64,000 bases of DNA, from contig NZ_WSNW01000001.1 in assembly GCF_009767585.1 (NCBI RefSeq), positions 3,543,462 through 3,607,461 on the forward strand, read 5' to 3'. A model generated the notes under the pieces. That model ran no database searches. It was not told the DNA's origin and worked only from the letters and a program-made list of their open reading frames with translations. This document shows, in pieces, positions 63,089-64,000 of this stretch; position 1 is the stretch's first letter; every line of letters starts with the position of its first letter. The translations under genes were made by a program, and so were the position numbers. The stretch is from Coprobacillus cateniformis. Lineage in GTDB: Bacteria; Bacillota_I; Bacilli_A; Erysipelotrichales; Coprobacillaceae.

Positions 63089-64000
63089 TCAATCCTCTTT
63101 TTCTAAGATTTCTTTTTCAATCAATACATTATCTAAAAGACTTGCTATAAAGTTTTCTTTATCATCTATTGTTAGAATGATTTTCTCTTTATTCAAGATG
63201 TTATTAATGTTATTCATACACTTGAAAATATCAACTTTTTTATCCTTACAATCGATATTAATATTAAATAATTTGTTTTCATCAGGACACTTATATCTCC
63301 AATATCCATCTTTTATTTTTTCTGGCATACGAATTATTCTAATGAACAAATTGTTACCAAAAGAAGTCAATATCAGTTCAAAAAAATACTTATTTTCATC
63401 AAACTGATTTAAAAATTCAAAGTTTATATTTATATCTTCAATTTCCAACGATATCTTTATTTTTTCTAATAAAGATGTCTCAAAATAATAATGTGGCAGA
63501 TTGTCATAATTATTAAATGTAGGAATTTGATATTCTTCTTTTTCTTCTTTTTCTTCTTTTCGGACTGGTTCATCTTCAACTTGTTCATCTGGCTTTTCAC
63601 GTTTTCTTTGTTCCTCTAACTCTTGTGCTTTTTTCTCACGTTCTTCGCGTTCTTTTTTCCAAAAATTATTTTCTACCATATGATAACTTATTGCAAAATC
63701 ATTATTATGACTAAAATTATATCTTTGTTTCATATCACCAATCATCAAATGATATTCATCTTTTCCGTATTCGTTATAAAAATCAATCATTCTTAAAGCT
63801 GTATCTAACGTTAAGATTTCATTATTTAAAAACTTCTTTTTCACATCATCTACTTTTAATAGCTTAATATAATCTTTTACAGATTTATCAGCTATTCCCA
63901 TTTCTTTTGCTATCCATTCATTTTCACGACCACTTGCAATTTTCTTTTTCTTAAGTTCTGGAAAGATTTTATGATAAAGTTCAACTTCTAGAATCTTATC
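63089..64000 (-). CDS. ParB-like partition/HTH protein (partial)
   Basis: The visible 304 residues lack the N-terminus, which lies beyond the window's right edge: the frame is open to base 64000. The stretch SGRENEWIAKEMGIADKSVK is a ParB-type helix-turn-helix. It is followed by ILTLDTALRMIDFYNEYG, a long charged coiled stretch (EREEREKKAQELEEQRKR) and an unfamiliar C-terminal domain. An ATG at 63901 could start an internal product but splits the HTH. Probably the regulator or partition protein of an ICE or plasmid-like element. Confidence 0.75.
   Translation of the reverse strand, partial: DKILEVELYHKIFPELKKKKIASGRENEWIAKEMGIADKSVKDYIKLLKVDDVKKKFLNNEILTLDTALRMIDFYNEYGKDEYHLMIGDMKQRYNFSHNNDFAISYHMVENNFWKKEREEREKKAQELEEQRKREKPDEQVEDEPVRKEEKEEKEEYQIPTFNNYDNLPHYYFETSLLEKIKISLEIEDININFEFLNQFDENKYFFELILTSFGNNLFIRIIRMPEKIKDGYWRYKCPDENKLFNINIDCKDKKVDIFKCMNNINNILNKEKIILTIDDKENFIASLLDNVLIEKEILEKED

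Overview
The window is AT-rich chromosomal DNA of a low-GC, Gram-positive-type anaerobe that carries endospore-forming genes. Evidence is the spoIIGA-sigE-sigG cluster beside sepF, ylmH, divIVA and ileS, a T-box leader, CIRCE elements, Gram-positive lipoproteins, pyruvate:ferredoxin oxidoreductase and a pyrophosphate-type phosphofructokinase. The mix best fits a gut Firmicute of the Erysipelotrichia (Coprobacillaceae-like); that placement is inference, not a database result. Nearly all genes lie on the minus strand, in short operons with strong hairpin terminators.

Layout. 1-4200: a minus-strand branched-chain amino acid (liv) ABC operon. 4566-5240: a short manganese catalase. 5396-9147: an FtsX-type ABC exporter. 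9229-9732: a small phosphoesterase. 9801-14594: an overlapping operon of two FAD oxidoreductases and the KtrB/KtrA potassium system. 14710-16137: yebC and a metallo-hydrolase. 16160-18676: a PadR/DUF2812 pair with clear operators, then VOC, DUF6440 and MmcQ/YjbR genes. 18729-20739: CIRCE-controlled groESL. 20956-28692: acetyltransferase, malic enzyme, DUF4261 protein, manA, DUF523, HAD phosphatase, a small membrane protein, D,D-carboxypeptidase and a DMT transporter. 28741-36002: ileS with its T-box, divIVA, ylmH, sepF, ylmC, sigG, sigE and spoIIGA, that is, division and mother-cell sporulation genes. 36268-38241: an uncharacterised four-gene operon. 38501-44745: a 2-aminoethylphosphonate uptake and degradation locus that looks partly decayed. 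44957-49945: divergent PFOR and phosphofructokinase. 50123-54197: a MoxR/DUF58/transglutaminase operon. 54291-58437: a LytTR/DUF3021/ABC-2 transporter cluster. 58540-61035: an Spx/ArsC-like protein and Tex. 61337-64000: the end of an integrated mobile element (tyrosine integrase, two small unknown proteins and a ParB-like protein running off the window).

How the parts work together. PhnW and PhnX convert 2-aminoethylphosphonate to acetaldehyde and phosphate, fed by a dedicated ABC importer and apparently controlled by an RpiR-type regulator. The binding-protein gene is frameshifted, the regulator has an in-frame stop and the ATPase has lost the first glycine of its P-loop, so the system is probably failing or switched off. 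The spoIIGA promoter has a 21-bp spacer, as in the Spo0A-activated spoIIG promoter of Bacillus. The PadR and LytTR regulators each have a well-placed candidate operator.

No CRISPR array, rRNA or tRNA gene was seen. No clearly new multi-gene defence or biosynthetic system was found. The least explained block is the operon at 36268-38241 with its upstream 27-bp inverted repeat.
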